The position numbers and the translations under genes are program-made. A model generated the notes under the pieces. The model did no database searches and was not told where the DNA came from. It saw nothing but the letters and a program-made list of their open reading frames with translations. Below, piece after piece: positions 15,979 through 25,095 of a stretch of 64,000 bases of DNA; the first letter of the stretch is position 1, and the number at the start of each line of letters is the position of its first letter. The DNA comes from JAUYQR01 sp050632395 (GTDB lineage: Bacteria; Pseudomonadota; Alphaproteobacteria; Rhodobacterales; Rhodobacteraceae), in contig NZ_CP192600.1 of the NCBI RefSeq assembly GCF_050632395.1, forward strand, positions 3,038,001 through 3,102,000, in the 5' to 3' direction.

Positions 15979-16773
15979 ATGACATCTTTGAACGACGCGA
16001 CCTCAGACCAGCGGACCGCCATCGTTACCGGGGCCGCCTCGGGGATCGGCCGCGCCATCGCACAGCGCTTCGCCACAGAGGGCATGGCGGTGGTTTGTGC
16101 TGATCTGAACGCGGCAGGCGCGGTCAAGCTGGCCGCGGACCTGAGCGCCGCTGGCCACCGTGCACTCGGGATTGCCGTCGAGGTGACGGACGAGGCGTCC
16201 GTTGCGGCCATGGCCGCGCGGGCGCTCGAGTGGACCGGAAGGATCGACACCGCCGTCGCCAATGCAGGGGTGATGGTAGAGGGAGACATCCTGTCGATCT
16301 CGCTGGCCGAATGGAACCGGGCCCTGCAGATCAACGCGACCGGGGCATTTCTGACCGCCCGCGCCGTTCTGCCGCATCTGCTGGCCAGCCCGGCCGGAAC
16401 TCTGGTTTTCACCGCCTCGACCGTGGGTCTGGTGGGCATGAAGGGAACTGCAGCCTACTCGGCCTCGAAAGGCGCGGTCGTGGCGCTGACCCGTCAGCTT
16501 GCGGCGGATTTCGCATCGCGCGGAGTTCGGGTGAACGCCGTGGCGCCCGGTGCGATCCGCACGCCACTTTCTGAATCGCAGTTTCGTGCCCGCGCTGCGG
16601 ATGACGCCGAATTCGAGAGCTTGTTGCAACAGGTGATCGGTCGCTATCCGATTTCCCGCTGGGGGACCCCCAAGGAAATCGCAGAGATCGTACTGTTTCT
16701 CGCCTCGGACCGGTCGTCTTGGATGACGGGGCAGATCATCCCTGTCGATGGCGGTCTGCTGGAGTTGCGCTGA
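15979..16773 (+). CDS. SDR family oxidoreductase
   Basis: 264-residue classical SDR: TGAASGIG for cofactor binding, NAGVM, catalytic Ser in FTASTVG and YSASK. Asp at the end of strand 2 (VVCADLN) favours NAD. It lies 65 bp after the importer ATPase gene and 31 bp before a SnoaL-like gene, so it is probably in the same operon. Expected to oxidise a hydroxyl group of the imported compound or a derivative. Confidence 0.84.
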   Translation: MTSLNDATSDQRTAIVTGAASGIGRAIAQRFATEGMAVVCADLNAAGAVKLAADLSAAGHRALGIAVEVTDEASVAAMAARALEWTGRIDTAVANAGVMVEGDILSISLAEWNRALQINATGAFLTARAVLPHLLASPAGTLVFTASTVGLVGMKGTAAYSASKGAVVALTRQLAADFASRGVRVNAVAPGAIRTPLSESQFRARAADDAEFESLLQQVIGRYPISRWGTPKEIAEIVLFLASDRSSWMTGQIIPVDGGLLELR

Positions 16774-16804
16774 ACGGCAAGGCTGCTGGAAGGGGGATTC
16801 CAAG

Positions 16805-17353
16805 ATGTCGAACGATGCGTTCACTGCCCAAGGGTCCCGGCCGACCTGCGTGGATCGCCACGAAATCGAGGATGTGCTGACCGACTATTGCCACCACTTG
16901 GACCGCATGGACTTGTCGGCACTAGCGGGCTTGTTCACACACGATTGCGTCGTGATCTACGGCCCTGAGCCGCACCTGACGGCCTGTGGCCGTGCCGCGC
17001 TCGCGGCCTCTTTGGCTCGGATGTGGCGCTGGAAGCGCACGGCGCATCATCTGTCCAACCTTCGCATTTGCGCCCTCACCTCCGATGCCGCCCGCGCCGA
17101 AAGCTATGTCCTCGCATGGCACGAGCGGCCCGATGGCCAGACGGCCACGCTCTACGGTCGCTATCTGGACCTGCTGACCCGAACGCCCGACGGATGGCGC
17201 ATCCAGGAACGCCGCATGGACATGAACGGCGCGGATCAGGGGTTCCGGGTGGCCATTCCGCAGGCCATACGGGCCGCACCGCCCCCAGGTTGGCGGCCGC
17301 CCGAGGGCATCGACGGCGCGCCTCCTGACCAAGATCGCCCAGCCGCAATCTGA
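16805..17353 (+). CDS. SnoaL-like/NTF2-fold protein, copy 2
   Basis: 182 residues, paralogous to the protein at 10723: IEDVLTDYCHHLDR, FTHDCVVIYGP, AHHLSN and DGWRIQERR align in the same order. This copy has a longer proline-rich C-terminus (APPPGWRPPEG). A strong GGAAGGGGGA precedes the ATG at 16805. Likely a dehydratase/isomerase-type small enzyme working in the same pathway as its paralogue; function not assigned. Confidence 0.75.
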   Translation: MSNDAFTAQGSRPTCVDRHEIEDVLTDYCHHLDRMDLSALAGLFTHDCVVIYGPEPHLTACGRAALAASLARMWRWKRTAHHLSNLRICALTSDAARAESYVLAWHERPDGQTATLYGRYLDLLTRTPDGWRIQERRMDMNGADQGFRVAIPQAIRAAPPPGWRPPEGIDGAPPDQDRPAAI

Positions 17354-17538
17354 CGTGCTGCCTCAACCCAGCCGAGTGCGCCGCTGTTGCTGAAACAGGG
17401 TTGGCTGACCCACCAACCTCCACCTGATCTGCGCTTTTGCCGGCTACCAAAGCCAAGGTGAGAAATTCGCAAGGTGGACTTGCACGGGACTTCGGAAGTA
17501 CTGCACTTGGCATGACGGCAAAGAGTGTGGAAATCGGC

Positions 17539-18231
17539 ATGAACGGTCAGTCAATCATCGCAAGGACCGCCGCTCCCTTGCGGCAGCAGGTCGTCCGGGC
17601 AATTCGCGAGGACATCCTCAATGGCGTCCTCGTTCCCGGCCAGCGCCTGATCGAGAGCGGGTTGTGTGCGACTTACGGCGTATCGCGGACCGTGATCCGA
17701 GAAGCCTTGCGGCAGCTGGAGACGGAGCATCTGATCCGTGTCGTTCCGGCTCAGGGTCCCATCGTGGCCGTTCTGAGCGAAACCGAGATCAAGGCCATCT
17801 ATGTGGTGCGGGCTGCCCTGGAGGGTCTTGCCGGCCGTCTCTTTGCCGCCAATGCAGACCAGGCCGTCATCCGGAAGATGCTTCACCTGCGCAAGCGACT
17901 TATTCCAGACTACCGCGACGGATCGGTCCAAAGCCGCGAGGACTTCAAGGCCGCATTCTACGCCGTGCTGCTCGAAGGCGGCGGCAACCCGGCGTTGGCC
18001 GATGTTCTTGGGGGCATTCACGCGCGCATCGCGATCTTCCGGCGTTTTGCGTTTGTGGATGATGATCGGGTGCGGCTTTCGTCCGAAGAACTCGACCGGA
18101 TCATTTCGGCCTGTGCCATCCAACGCGATCCCGATGCGGCCTTCGCCGCCTGCGAAAGCCACATCCGGGTTGCGGCCAGTCTCGCCCTGATCGAATACGA
18201 ACGCCGCGCGCCGGGGTTTCGCGGCGCCTAG
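17539..18231 (+). CDS. GntR family transcriptional regulator (FCD subgroup)
   Basis: 230 residues: N-terminal winged helix (LRQQVVRAIREDIL, then YGVSRTVIREALRQLE as the recognition helix) and a C-terminal all-helical FCD effector domain with candidate metal/ligand residues (Asp in YVVRAALEG region, His in the later helices). ATG 17539 is used since GGAA lies eight bases upstream; in-frame ATGs at 17512 and 17437 exist but add low-complexity sequence. Probably a repressor of this block that responds to an acid intermediate. It may or may not be the protein that binds the GCACAA repeats. Confidence 0.83.
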   Translation: MNGQSIIARTAAPLRQQVVRAIREDILNGVLVPGQRLIESGLCATYGVSRTVIREALRQLETEHLIRVVPAQGPIVAVLSETEIKAIYVVRAALEGLAGRLFAANADQAVIRKMLHLRKRLIPDYRDGSVQSREDFKAAFYAVLLEGGGNPALADVLGGIHARIAIFRRFAFVDDDRVRLSSEELDRIISACAIQRDPDAAFAACESHIRVAASLALIEYERRAPGFRGA

Positions 18232-18893
18232 GTCCGTCCAAGCTCCGCCAGAAGCTCTGCCGTGGTCACCTGTCGGCAATACCCCCTGATCGCGCTCAAG
18301 GATGCGGTTTGCCGCGCTTCACCAAAGGTAGCGCAGGCATCCGTAACCTGCGTGACCAGGTAACCTATATCGCAGGCATCGCGGATCGCGCTCTCGACGC
18401 ACTGGTCGGTCAGCACGCCGGACAGGATCAGTTGCTGCACGCCGAGGTTGCGCAAGATATAGTCGATGTTGGTCGAGATGAAGACGGACGAAGACGACTT
18501 GGGTAGGACGATTTCATCCTCACCCGGCGAGATCGCATCAATCACCTTTCCGTCCCACGACCCTTTCGGCACGTTGAACCCGGTGATCTTGTAATCGAGG
18601 CTTCTTTCACGACCATCCTTCGTCAAGCTTTCGATCGTGGTGTAAAGCACCTCGATCCCGGCGCTTCGGCAGGCTGCCTGAACGGCCTGCATGTTCGGCA
18701 GGACATTCGCGTTGAAATGCGCCAGAAAACTTGTCTTCTTCGCTGCAAGCTCTTCGTCGGACATGTCCTTCCATTCCGCGCCGTCCGGGTGGCAGGAAAA
18801 ATTCTGGACATCGATGAAAAGCATGGCGGCACGTTCGGGAACAATCGCGATGTTGCGGGACGTGGTCGACAAAAAGAGGCTGCTCAAGGTCAT
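18228..18893 (-). CDS. Isochorismatase-family cysteine hydrolase
   Basis: 221 residues. The catalytic triad of the family is visible: Asp in LFIDVQNF, Lys in VLPKSSSS and Cys in LTDQCVESA, with the cis-peptide motif before it (SGVLTDQ). Members hydrolyse amides such as N-carbamoyl compounds, nicotinamide or ureidoacrylate. Its start overlaps the stop of the upstream amidohydrolase-like gene by four bases, so they are coupled. It converges on the GntR gene with a 4-bp overlap. Confidence 0.82.
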   Translation of the reverse strand: MTLSSLFLSTTSRNIAIVPERAAMLFIDVQNFSCHPDGAEWKDMSDEELAAKKTSFLAHFNANVLPNMQAVQAACRSAGIEVLYTTIESLTKDGRERSLDYKITGFNVPKGSWDGKVIDAISPGEDEIVLPKSSSSVFISTNIDYILRNLGVQQLILSGVLTDQCVESAIRDACDIGYLVTQVTDACATFGEARQTASLSAIRGYCRQVTTAELLAELGRT

Positions 18894-19657
18894 TCTCCGG
18901 TTTGTGAAAGTGCATCCGCCAGCACCTGGGCCATGCGGTTGACGCCGAGCGGCGTCGCAAGATGATCGTTGCGTACTTCCACAAGAACATGGGGAAGTCC
19001 CCTCGGCTCGGCATGCACGGGGATCGTGTAGTCCGACGCATCCTCGATGCGATAGGGTTCGTTGATCCCCAGGGGCAGCGCTTCAGCCCGCGACGAAAGG
19101 CGCCGGGCCATCTGCTCGGCCAGCGGGTTGGCCTGCCGAAACAGCAAGCCGATCGGCCACGGTCGACGGGCCGGATCGCTGTGCCTTTGCGGATCGTAGC
19201 TATGGATCGAAATCAATCCTCGGCGGTTTGCCATGTCGCAGAGGTCCGCAAGACGCGCATGGAAGGGCACATGGATCGCCTCCCATCGCGCATCAAGCGC
19301 GGCCTCAGTCAGCTTGGCATTGCCGGGGATCACAGTCCCGTCGCTGACCAAGGCCGCGATATCAGCCGCGCCGCGCGGCCGGTTGCAGTCGACGACAAGC
19401 CGGCTGTAGGGCTGAATGATCAGGTCTGCATCCATCATGCGTGCAAGCACGCGCGCCAGTGCCGCCGCGCCGGGGTCCCAGCCGATGTGACGGGTAAGGT
19501 CGCGCGTCTCAAGACCGAGAAACCCCAATGCGCGCGGCACCGCATGGCCCCCATGTTCGACGCTGAACAGCCAACCGCCCCCCCCATGCGTCAGCGCGAA
19601 GGGGGCCGGATCTTCCGACGAAAGCAGTCCGGTATGGTCTTGGAATCGCGGTTGCAT
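18890..19657 (-). CDS. N-formylglutamate amidohydrolase family protein
   Basis: 255 residues with the FGase signatures SVEHGGHAVP near the N-terminus, HIGWDPGAAALA, RLVVDCNRP and a later SIHSYDP motif, which supply metal and substrate ligands. The family removes a formyl group from N-formylglutamate or hydrolyses related N-acyl amino acids. Coupled with the isochorismatase-like gene and divergent from the glutamine-synthetase-like gene; the trio could make and break a gamma-glutamyl or N-acyl intermediate. No hut genes are nearby, so histidine degradation is unlikely. Confidence 0.8.
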   Translation of the reverse strand: MQPRFQDHTGLLSSEDPAPFALTHGGGGWLFSVEHGGHAVPRALGFLGLETRDLTRHIGWDPGAAALARVLARMMDADLIIQPYSRLVVDCNRPRGAADIAALVSDGTVIPGNAKLTEAALDARWEAIHVPFHARLADLCDMANRRGLISIHSYDPQRHSDPARRPWPIGLLFRQANPLAEQMARRLSSRAEALPLGINEPYRIEDASDYTIPVHAEPRGLPHVLVEVRNDHLATPLGVNRMAQVLADALSQTGE

Positions 19658-19716
19658 CAGGCGACATTTCTCCGCACGATGACAGGGAAAGACAAGCGAT
19701 TGAAAGGAAACGAGGG

Positions 19717-21018
19717 ATGGTGGCGACCCTGACCGCGGCCTGCACGAGCGATTTTTCCGGACTGGTTCGCGGCAAGGGCTTCGCCACCAGCGACCTTGAC
19801 AAGCGTGTTGAGCGCGGCATCGGCTGGACGCCGACGAACGTGCAGATCACCTGTTTTGACACCATCGCCGAAAGCCCTTACGGCTCGTTCGGGGATATCG
19901 TCCTGATGCCCGACATCTCGACCCGCACCGACGCCCGTTTTCCTTCCGGGCGCAGCATGTCCTTCGTGCTTGGCGACATCTTCACACTTGAGGGGGCAAG
20001 ATGGGAGTGCTGTACGCGCGGAATTCTCGCCGAGGCGATCCACCGTTTCGAATTGGTCTCCGGTCTTCGGCTGATGGCAACGTTCGAACATGAATTCATG
20101 CTTCTGGGGGGCGTGCCGACACCTGGCTTCAGCCTTTCGGGTTTTGAACTCAACCAGACCTTCGGGGAAGCAGTGTTCGAAGCGCTTGCAGGTGCGAGAA
20201 TTCATCCTGACAGTTTCCTGCGCGAGTATGGCCCCGATCAGCTGGAAATCACCGTGCCGCCAAAACCGGCGATGCGTGCCGCCGATGAGGCCGTGATCCT
20301 GCGCGAAGTGGTGCGTGCAGTTGCGCGTGACATGGGCCGGACCGCGACCTTCGCCCCCCTGCTCGCGCCCGACATCGTTGGAAATGGCGTCCATATCCAC
20401 CTTAGTCTCTGGACCAAGGACGGGCGCCCCGTGATGCACGATCCGGACGGCGTCGGCGGCCTGTCGCAGGAGGGAGGAGCCTTTGTCGCCGGCATCCTGC
20501 GCCATGTCCGGGCCATTACGGCGCTGTCGGCACCGTCTGTCGTGTCGCCCCTGCGCCTGACGCCGCATCGCTGGAGCGCGGCGTTCAACAATCTGGCCGT
20601 CCAAGACCGCGAGGCGGCGATCCGCGTATGCCCGGTCAGCGCAAGGGAACACGAAGCCCGCGCGCGCGCCTACAACGTCGAGTTCCGTGCGGCAGATGCC
20701 GCTGCCAGCCCCTACCTTGCCCTCGCGAGCCTCATGATCGCCGGCACTGCCGGAATCGAGGACCGGCTGGCCACCCCGCATCCCACAACCGAGGATCTCA
20801 GCCTTCTGACTTCCGATTCGCTTGCCTCGCAGGGCCTGTTCCGGCTTCCCGCGAGCTTGGCCGAGGCGCTTGATGCGCTTGTCGGTGACGCACGACTTTG
20901 CGGCGGGCTTCCCGAACGGATGCCCCAGATATACGCAGCCCACAAACGCGGCGAGGCGGTCCATGTGGCCAAGATGAATGTGGTGGAACAACTCCGTGCC
21001 TATGCTCAGGTGTATTGA
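19717..21018 (+). CDS. Glutamine-synthetase family ligase (gamma-glutamylpolyamine synthetase-like)
   Basis: 433 residues of the GS catalytic fold: FEHEFMLL (metal Glu), NGVHIHLSLW (ATP/substrate loop) and RWSAAFNNLAVQDREAAIR (ATP and glutamate Arg residues). The divergent N-terminal domain and context beside a polyamine-type importer point to PuuA/FluG-like gamma-glutamylation of an amine rather than to ammonia assimilation. GAAAGGAAACGAGGG precedes the ATG. The transporter operon begins 93 bp downstream on the same strand. Confidence 0.82.
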   Translation: MVATLTAACTSDFSGLVRGKGFATSDLDKRVERGIGWTPTNVQITCFDTIAESPYGSFGDIVLMPDISTRTDARFPSGRSMSFVLGDIFTLEGARWECCTRGILAEAIHRFELVSGLRLMATFEHEFMLLGGVPTPGFSLSGFELNQTFGEAVFEALAGARIHPDSFLREYGPDQLEITVPPKPAMRAADEAVILREVVRAVARDMGRTATFAPLLAPDIVGNGVHIHLSLWTKDGRPVMHDPDGVGGLSQEGGAFVAGILRHVRAITALSAPSVVSPLRLTPHRWSAAFNNLAVQDREAAIRVCPVSAREHEARARAYNVEFRAADAAASPYLALASLMIAGTAGIEDRLATPHPTTEDLSLLTSDSLASQGLFRLPASLAEALDALVGDARLCGGLPERMPQIYAAHKRGEAVHVAKMNVVEQLRAYAQVY

Positions 21019-21041
21019 CCAGATTCGCTTGAATCCTGTCA

Positions 21042-21058
21042 TACCGTAATACAAGGTA
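21042..21058 (+). promoter_or_regulatory. Short inverted repeat upstream of polyamine-type importer
   Basis: TACC (21042-21045) and GGTA (21055-21058) flank GTAATACAA. It sits 54 bp before the binding-protein start and could be an operator. Only four bases per arm, so weak evidence. Confidence 0.2.
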
Positions 21059-21111
21059 AAGCTATGACGAGTTCAAACTCGTGCGCCGTAACAATAGGGG
21101 AGTATTCCGGA

Positions 21112-22308
21112 ATGAACCTAGACCGTCGTCTGAAATCGCTGGCGTCGCGCAACCCGCTGCGCCAGAATCTCCAGCATTCGGCCACGCGCAGACAATTTAT
21201 GGCCGGTCTTGCCGCCGGTGCCGCGGCCGCCTCGCTTCCGGTCGGGGCGCATGCGCAGGAAAGCCGCCCGCTGGCCCTGCTGACATGGGACGCCTACACC
21301 GACCCGCGGCTTGTCGCGCTCTGGAAAGAGCAGACCGGAGGCGACCTGAAATACGAGATCCATATCTCCGACCCCACCTCGGTCAACCGCCTGCGGGCCG
21401 GTGAGACGGCGGTTTGGGACTTCATCAACGTTAACAACCCTTGGGCGCGTGACGTGATGTGGCCCGATGGACTGATCCGGGATCTTCCGCGTGATCGGTT
21501 CGAGCCCTTGTACCTGCAGATGAAGCCCAAGTTCGCCCCGCCCTACAAATGGGCGACGAGCCAGGACGGCAATCATCTTCTGGGCATCGTGCAGCGTTAC
21601 GAGACATTCGACTTCGTGGTGAACTCTGACGTGATCTCGCCAAAGCTAGCCAAGGACGAGGGCTGGGATCTATTCAACAACCCCGATTTTGCCGGGCGCT
21701 ACGGCATTCTCGCCTATGAGGATTGGAACGTCATGGATATCTGCATGGGCGCAGGGGTGCACCCCTTCATGCCCAAGTCGGATGCCGACGTCGCCAAGTT
21801 CGAAGAGACATGCAAACGTTGGATCCAGAATGCAGCCCTGATCACCACCGACTTTGTCCAACTGAACTTGGCGATCATCAACGGCGAGATCGATCTCTAC
21901 TTCACCGGCGGCACCTACACCACAGCGGCAGCACGGTTGGACGGCGTTTCGAACCTCTATGCGATCACTCCGAACAGCGGTCCTGCCGACGGCAAGGGCG
22001 GCATCAACTGGATCGAAGTAAATTCGGCCGTGAACAATCCTGACGCCCTGCCCGCGGCTCTGGACTGGCTTGAGTTCATCACAACGGTGGACGCGGCCGA
22101 GATCATCGCGCGGGGGAACGGCAATCTACAACCGGTAAGCCAGATGGCACAGCCCGAGTTGATGGCGCGCTTCTCGACCGAAGACCTCAACGCGCTCCAG
22201 TGGGATGAGTTCGACGAACGGATCGCCAACGCGGTAGAGTTCGGCATCATTCCCGATTACGACCGTCTCTATGACATCTATTCGGCGGCAATGCGCGCCC
22301 GGGGTTGA
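21112..22308 (+). CDS. Polyamine-type ABC transporter substrate-binding protein
   Basis: 398 residues with a Tat-type leader: ATRRQFMAG followed by a hydrophobic stretch and AHAQ cleavage site. The mature part is a PotD/PotF-like (family 1) binding protein: LALLTWDAYTDP at the start, and later DIYSAAMRARG. GGGGAG precedes ATG 21112; the upstream in-frame ATG at 21064 would bury the leader. First gene of a four-gene importer operon. Substrates in the family are spermidine, putrescine or other cations and organic acids. Confidence 0.86.
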   Translation: MNLDRRLKSLASRNPLRQNLQHSATRRQFMAGLAAGAAAASLPVGAHAQESRPLALLTWDAYTDPRLVALWKEQTGGDLKYEIHISDPTSVNRLRAGETAVWDFINVNNPWARDVMWPDGLIRDLPRDRFEPLYLQMKPKFAPPYKWATSQDGNHLLGIVQRYETFDFVVNSDVISPKLAKDEGWDLFNNPDFAGRYGILAYEDWNVMDICMGAGVHPFMPKSDADVAKFEETCKRWIQNAALITTDFVQLNLAIINGEIDLYFTGGTYTTAAARLDGVSNLYAITPNSGPADGKGGINWIEVNSAVNNPDALPAALDWLEFITTVDAAEIIARGNGNLQPVSQMAQPELMARFSTEDLNALQWDEFDERIANAVEFGIIPDYDRLYDIYSAAMRARG

Positions 22309-22310
22309 TA

Positions 22311-23369
22311 ATGGCCGAAGCTGCCGCACGACAAACCGACCGGCCGGTGATCCTGTCGCTGGCCGGCCTGACCAAATCCTTCGGACATCTCAAGGCGGTC
22401 GACTCGATTGATCTTGAAATCCTCGAAGGCGAATTCCTGACCATCGTCGGCCCGTCCGGCAGCGGCAAATCCACACTTGTTCGCCTGCTCGCAGGGCTAG
22501 AGGCGCCTTCCTCGGGAACCATCCGCCTGCGTGACATCGACATCACGCTGATGCCGGCAAACCGGCGCCCGACGGCCATGGTGTTTCAGTCTCTTGCCCT
22601 TTTCGACCACAAGACGGTCGGACAGAACATCGAGTTTGCAATGAAGATGAAGGGCATTGCGCCAGATCAGCGCCGCGCCCGCGCAATGGAGCTGTTGAAT
22701 CTCGTCCGACTGCCCGAAGCCTACTATTCCCGCGCAGTCACCCAATGTTCGGGGGGTGAGCGACAGCGCGTGGCCTTGGCTCGCGCCTTTGCCAGCGACC
22801 CGGAAATCCTGTTCTTCGACGAACCGCTTTCGGCGATCGACTACCGGTTGCGCAAAACCCTCGAGGTCGAGCTGAAGGACCTTCATCAGCGCACAGGCAA
22901 GACCTTCGTCTACATCACCCACAGCCTGGAAGAGGCCATGATGATGTCGGACCGCATCGCGATCATGCGCGCGGGACGCTTTGTCCAGATGGGGGCGCCA
23001 CAGGAAATCTATGGCTCCCCGGTGAACCGCTTCGTGGCCAGCTTCATGGGAGAGGTCAACATGTTCACCGTTGCAGCCGGGGCGGACGGAACACCCCGGC
23101 TTACCGAGATAGACGCTCCGGCACCCGGCGCGCGCGGGGCTTTCGCTGTCCTTAGACCCGAGGCGCTGACCCAGGGACGCAATGGTGAAATCCAGATCAA
23201 GGCACGCGTCACCCAGACAGCCTTGCTGGGATCGCGCACGCAGGTGATGCTTGACGCCCGTGGGCTGCCGCTGATCGCCGAGGTCCCCGGCTCCCCTGAA
23301 GGATTGCAGCCAGGTGTCCTGGCGGAATTCAGCTTCGATCTGGCGAACGTCGCGTGGGTCACGGAATGA
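22311..23369 (+). CDS. Polyamine-type ABC transporter ATP-binding protein (PotA-like)
   Basis: 352 residues. Walker A GPSGSGKST, Q-loop FQSLALF, signature CSGGERQRVALA, Walker B ILFFDEPLSAID and switch His in YITHSLEEA. The signature has Cys in place of the usual Leu (CSGGE). A C-terminal TOBE-like domain follows from about residue 240. Start ATG 22311 lies two bases after the preceding stop; the stop overlaps the next permease start by four bases. Confidence 0.87.
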   Translation: MAEAAARQTDRPVILSLAGLTKSFGHLKAVDSIDLEILEGEFLTIVGPSGSGKSTLVRLLAGLEAPSSGTIRLRDIDITLMPANRRPTAMVFQSLALFDHKTVGQNIEFAMKMKGIAPDQRRARAMELLNLVRLPEAYYSRAVTQCSGGERQRVALARAFASDPEILFFDEPLSAIDYRLRKTLEVELKDLHQRTGKTFVYITHSLEEAMMMSDRIAIMRAGRFVQMGAPQEIYGSPVNRFVASFMGEVNMFTVAAGADGTPRLTEIDAPAPGARGAFAVLRPEALTQGRNGEIQIKARVTQTALLGSRTQVMLDARGLPLIAEVPGSPEGLQPGVLAEFSFDLANVAWVTE

Positions 23370-24214
23370 TCCGGCAAAGCACGCCCGGACCATGGTTTGC
23401 ACTTCCCCTGATCCTCTTCTTCGGCGCCTTCTTCGCTGCGCCGATCGCGATTGTCTTTTGGTACAGCCTCATGCCGGCCCGGACCTTCGAGCTCGGAGCG
23501 AACTTCACCGTCGAAAACTACATCACGATCTTCCGCGACGGCTACGGGCGACCGTTGATGTGGTCGCTCATCGGAGCGACGCTTACGACACTCACCTGTC
23601 TGCTGCTGGCCTGGCCTACGGCAAAGGCGCTGAACCGGCATATCGGACGCGCCGCGATGCTTGTGACCGCACTGATCGCTCTGCCGATCTTCATCTCCGA
23701 AAGTGTCCGGCTCTTTGGCCTTTCCATCTTCATGATGCCGCGGGGTGGCATTCTGGCAGGATCGCTCAATGCCTGTTGTGGCCTGGAGATCGGATCGGTC
23801 CTGAACACGCGGATCGCGGCCCTCATCGGCATGATCTACATTCACTTCCCGTTCATGCTGTTTCCGCTTCTGCTCGGGATCGAGATGATCCCCCGTGATC
23901 GCGTCGAAGCCGCCCGTGACCTCGGTGCCGGGGGCTGGGCGGTGTTTCGCGAGGTCGAACTTCCGCTGGCCTTGCCGGGCCTGTTGATCGGCGTGCTCCT
24001 CACCTTCGTTCTCGCCCTCGGCGCGAATGCCGAAGCGGCAATTTTGGGCGGCCGGGCGGTGACGGTGATTACTGCAGCCATCGACCAACGCTTCAACTAT
24101 GCGCAGGACTGGCCGTCGGGTTCCGCCCTCACCGTGTTGGTGATCGTAGCCTCAGTTGCCCTAGTTGTGCCGATCCTGAGCCGCATAAACATTTCGAAGC
24201 TGACAAACCGATGA
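23366..24214 (+). CDS. Polyamine-type ABC transporter permease (PotB-like)
   Basis: 282-residue membrane protein with about six segments and the EAA loop VEAARDLGAGGWAVFREVELP. ATGA overlaps on both sides (with the ATPase gene and the second permease gene) show tight translational coupling. Confidence 0.86.
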   Translation: MIRQSTPGPWFALPLILFFGAFFAAPIAIVFWYSLMPARTFELGANFTVENYITIFRDGYGRPLMWSLIGATLTTLTCLLLAWPTAKALNRHIGRAAMLVTALIALPIFISESVRLFGLSIFMMPRGGILAGSLNACCGLEIGSVLNTRIAALIGMIYIHFPFMLFPLLLGIEMIPRDRVEAARDLGAGGWAVFREVELPLALPGLLIGVLLTFVLALGANAEAAILGGRAVTVITAAIDQRFNYAQDWPSGSALTVLVIVASVALVVPILSRINISKLTNR

Positions 24215-25011
24215 CAGAAGCACGTTGGATACGCCCCCTTGCCCAGCTCTGGATGGTGCTGATTCTCGCCTGCCTCTACATCCCGATCATGTCGGTCGTT
24301 CTGGCCTCGTTCGCCAACACGCGCTACATGCGGTTTCCCCACAAGGAATGGACGACTGATGCCTATATCGAGGCGTTGTCCTCTCCGACGACGTGGGACA
24401 TCCATCTGATCTCGTTCCAGATCGCGCTCTCGGCCGTGCTGATCTCGGTTGTTCTGGGAACCCTGGGAGCTATGGCCTACGCTCGATACGACTGGCGTGG
24501 GCGCAGTCTATTCCAGCGGATTCTCGTCCTGCCCATCTTCTTCCCCCAGCCGGTCCTCGGCCTCGCACTTCTGCTCACGTTCTCGGCCCTGGGGGTGACG
24601 CCGACCTGGAAGACGGCGGTGATAGCCCACCTTGTGTGGATCGTGCCGATAGTCACGCTGGTCATTTCGATCCGGCTCTTTGGCTATGACGTTGCGCAGG
24701 AAGAGGCCGCCATGGACCTCGGCGCATCGCGCTGGCAGGTGATGCGCGAGGTGACGCTGCCGCAACTCTGGCCGGGCATCTTCTCCGGCAGCCTGTTCGC
24801 CTTTCTGCTCAGCTGGTCGAACCTGCCCCTGTCGATCTATACGACTGGAATCGACAACACGCTTCCCGTCTGGCTTTTCACACGAACGGCCACGAACTAT
24901 TCGCCTCTCGTCCCATCGGTTGCTGTGATCGGCACGGTCGTTTCGGCGTTCGTCGTGATCGCCTTGGTCGCCGCACGCCTCGTTGCCCGCAAGCTGATGC
25001 GGGCTGGCTGA
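24211..25011 (+). CDS. Polyamine-type ABC transporter permease (PotC-like)
   Basis: 266-residue inner-membrane protein, with EAA loop EEAAMDLGASRWQVMREVTLPQ. Last intact gene of the catabolic block; the DNA after it is decayed mobile material. No clear terminator was seen in the 85 bp after the stop. Confidence 0.86.
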   Translation: MTEARWIRPLAQLWMVLILACLYIPIMSVVLASFANTRYMRFPHKEWTTDAYIEALSSPTTWDIHLISFQIALSAVLISVVLGTLGAMAYARYDWRGRSLFQRILVLPIFFPQPVLGLALLLTFSALGVTPTWKTAVIAHLVWIVPIVTLVISIRLFGYDVAQEEAAMDLGASRWQVMREVTLPQLWPGIFSGSLFAFLLSWSNLPLSIYTTGIDNTLPVWLFTRTATNYSPLVPSVAVIGTVVSAFVVIALVAARLVARKLMRAG

Positions 25012-25095
25012 TCTGGCAAAGATCGGCCCTACAGACAGGTCCGACAATGCTGCGAATGATTCATCTGGGCGTCCTCTGACTATCTGCTGAACGCG

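Noticed and set aside
17482..17508. GCAC repeats upstream of the GntR gene as a fourth direct-repeat operator
   Set aside because: GCACGG and GCACTT are 21 bp apart, not 19, and the AAAGTT extension is missing.
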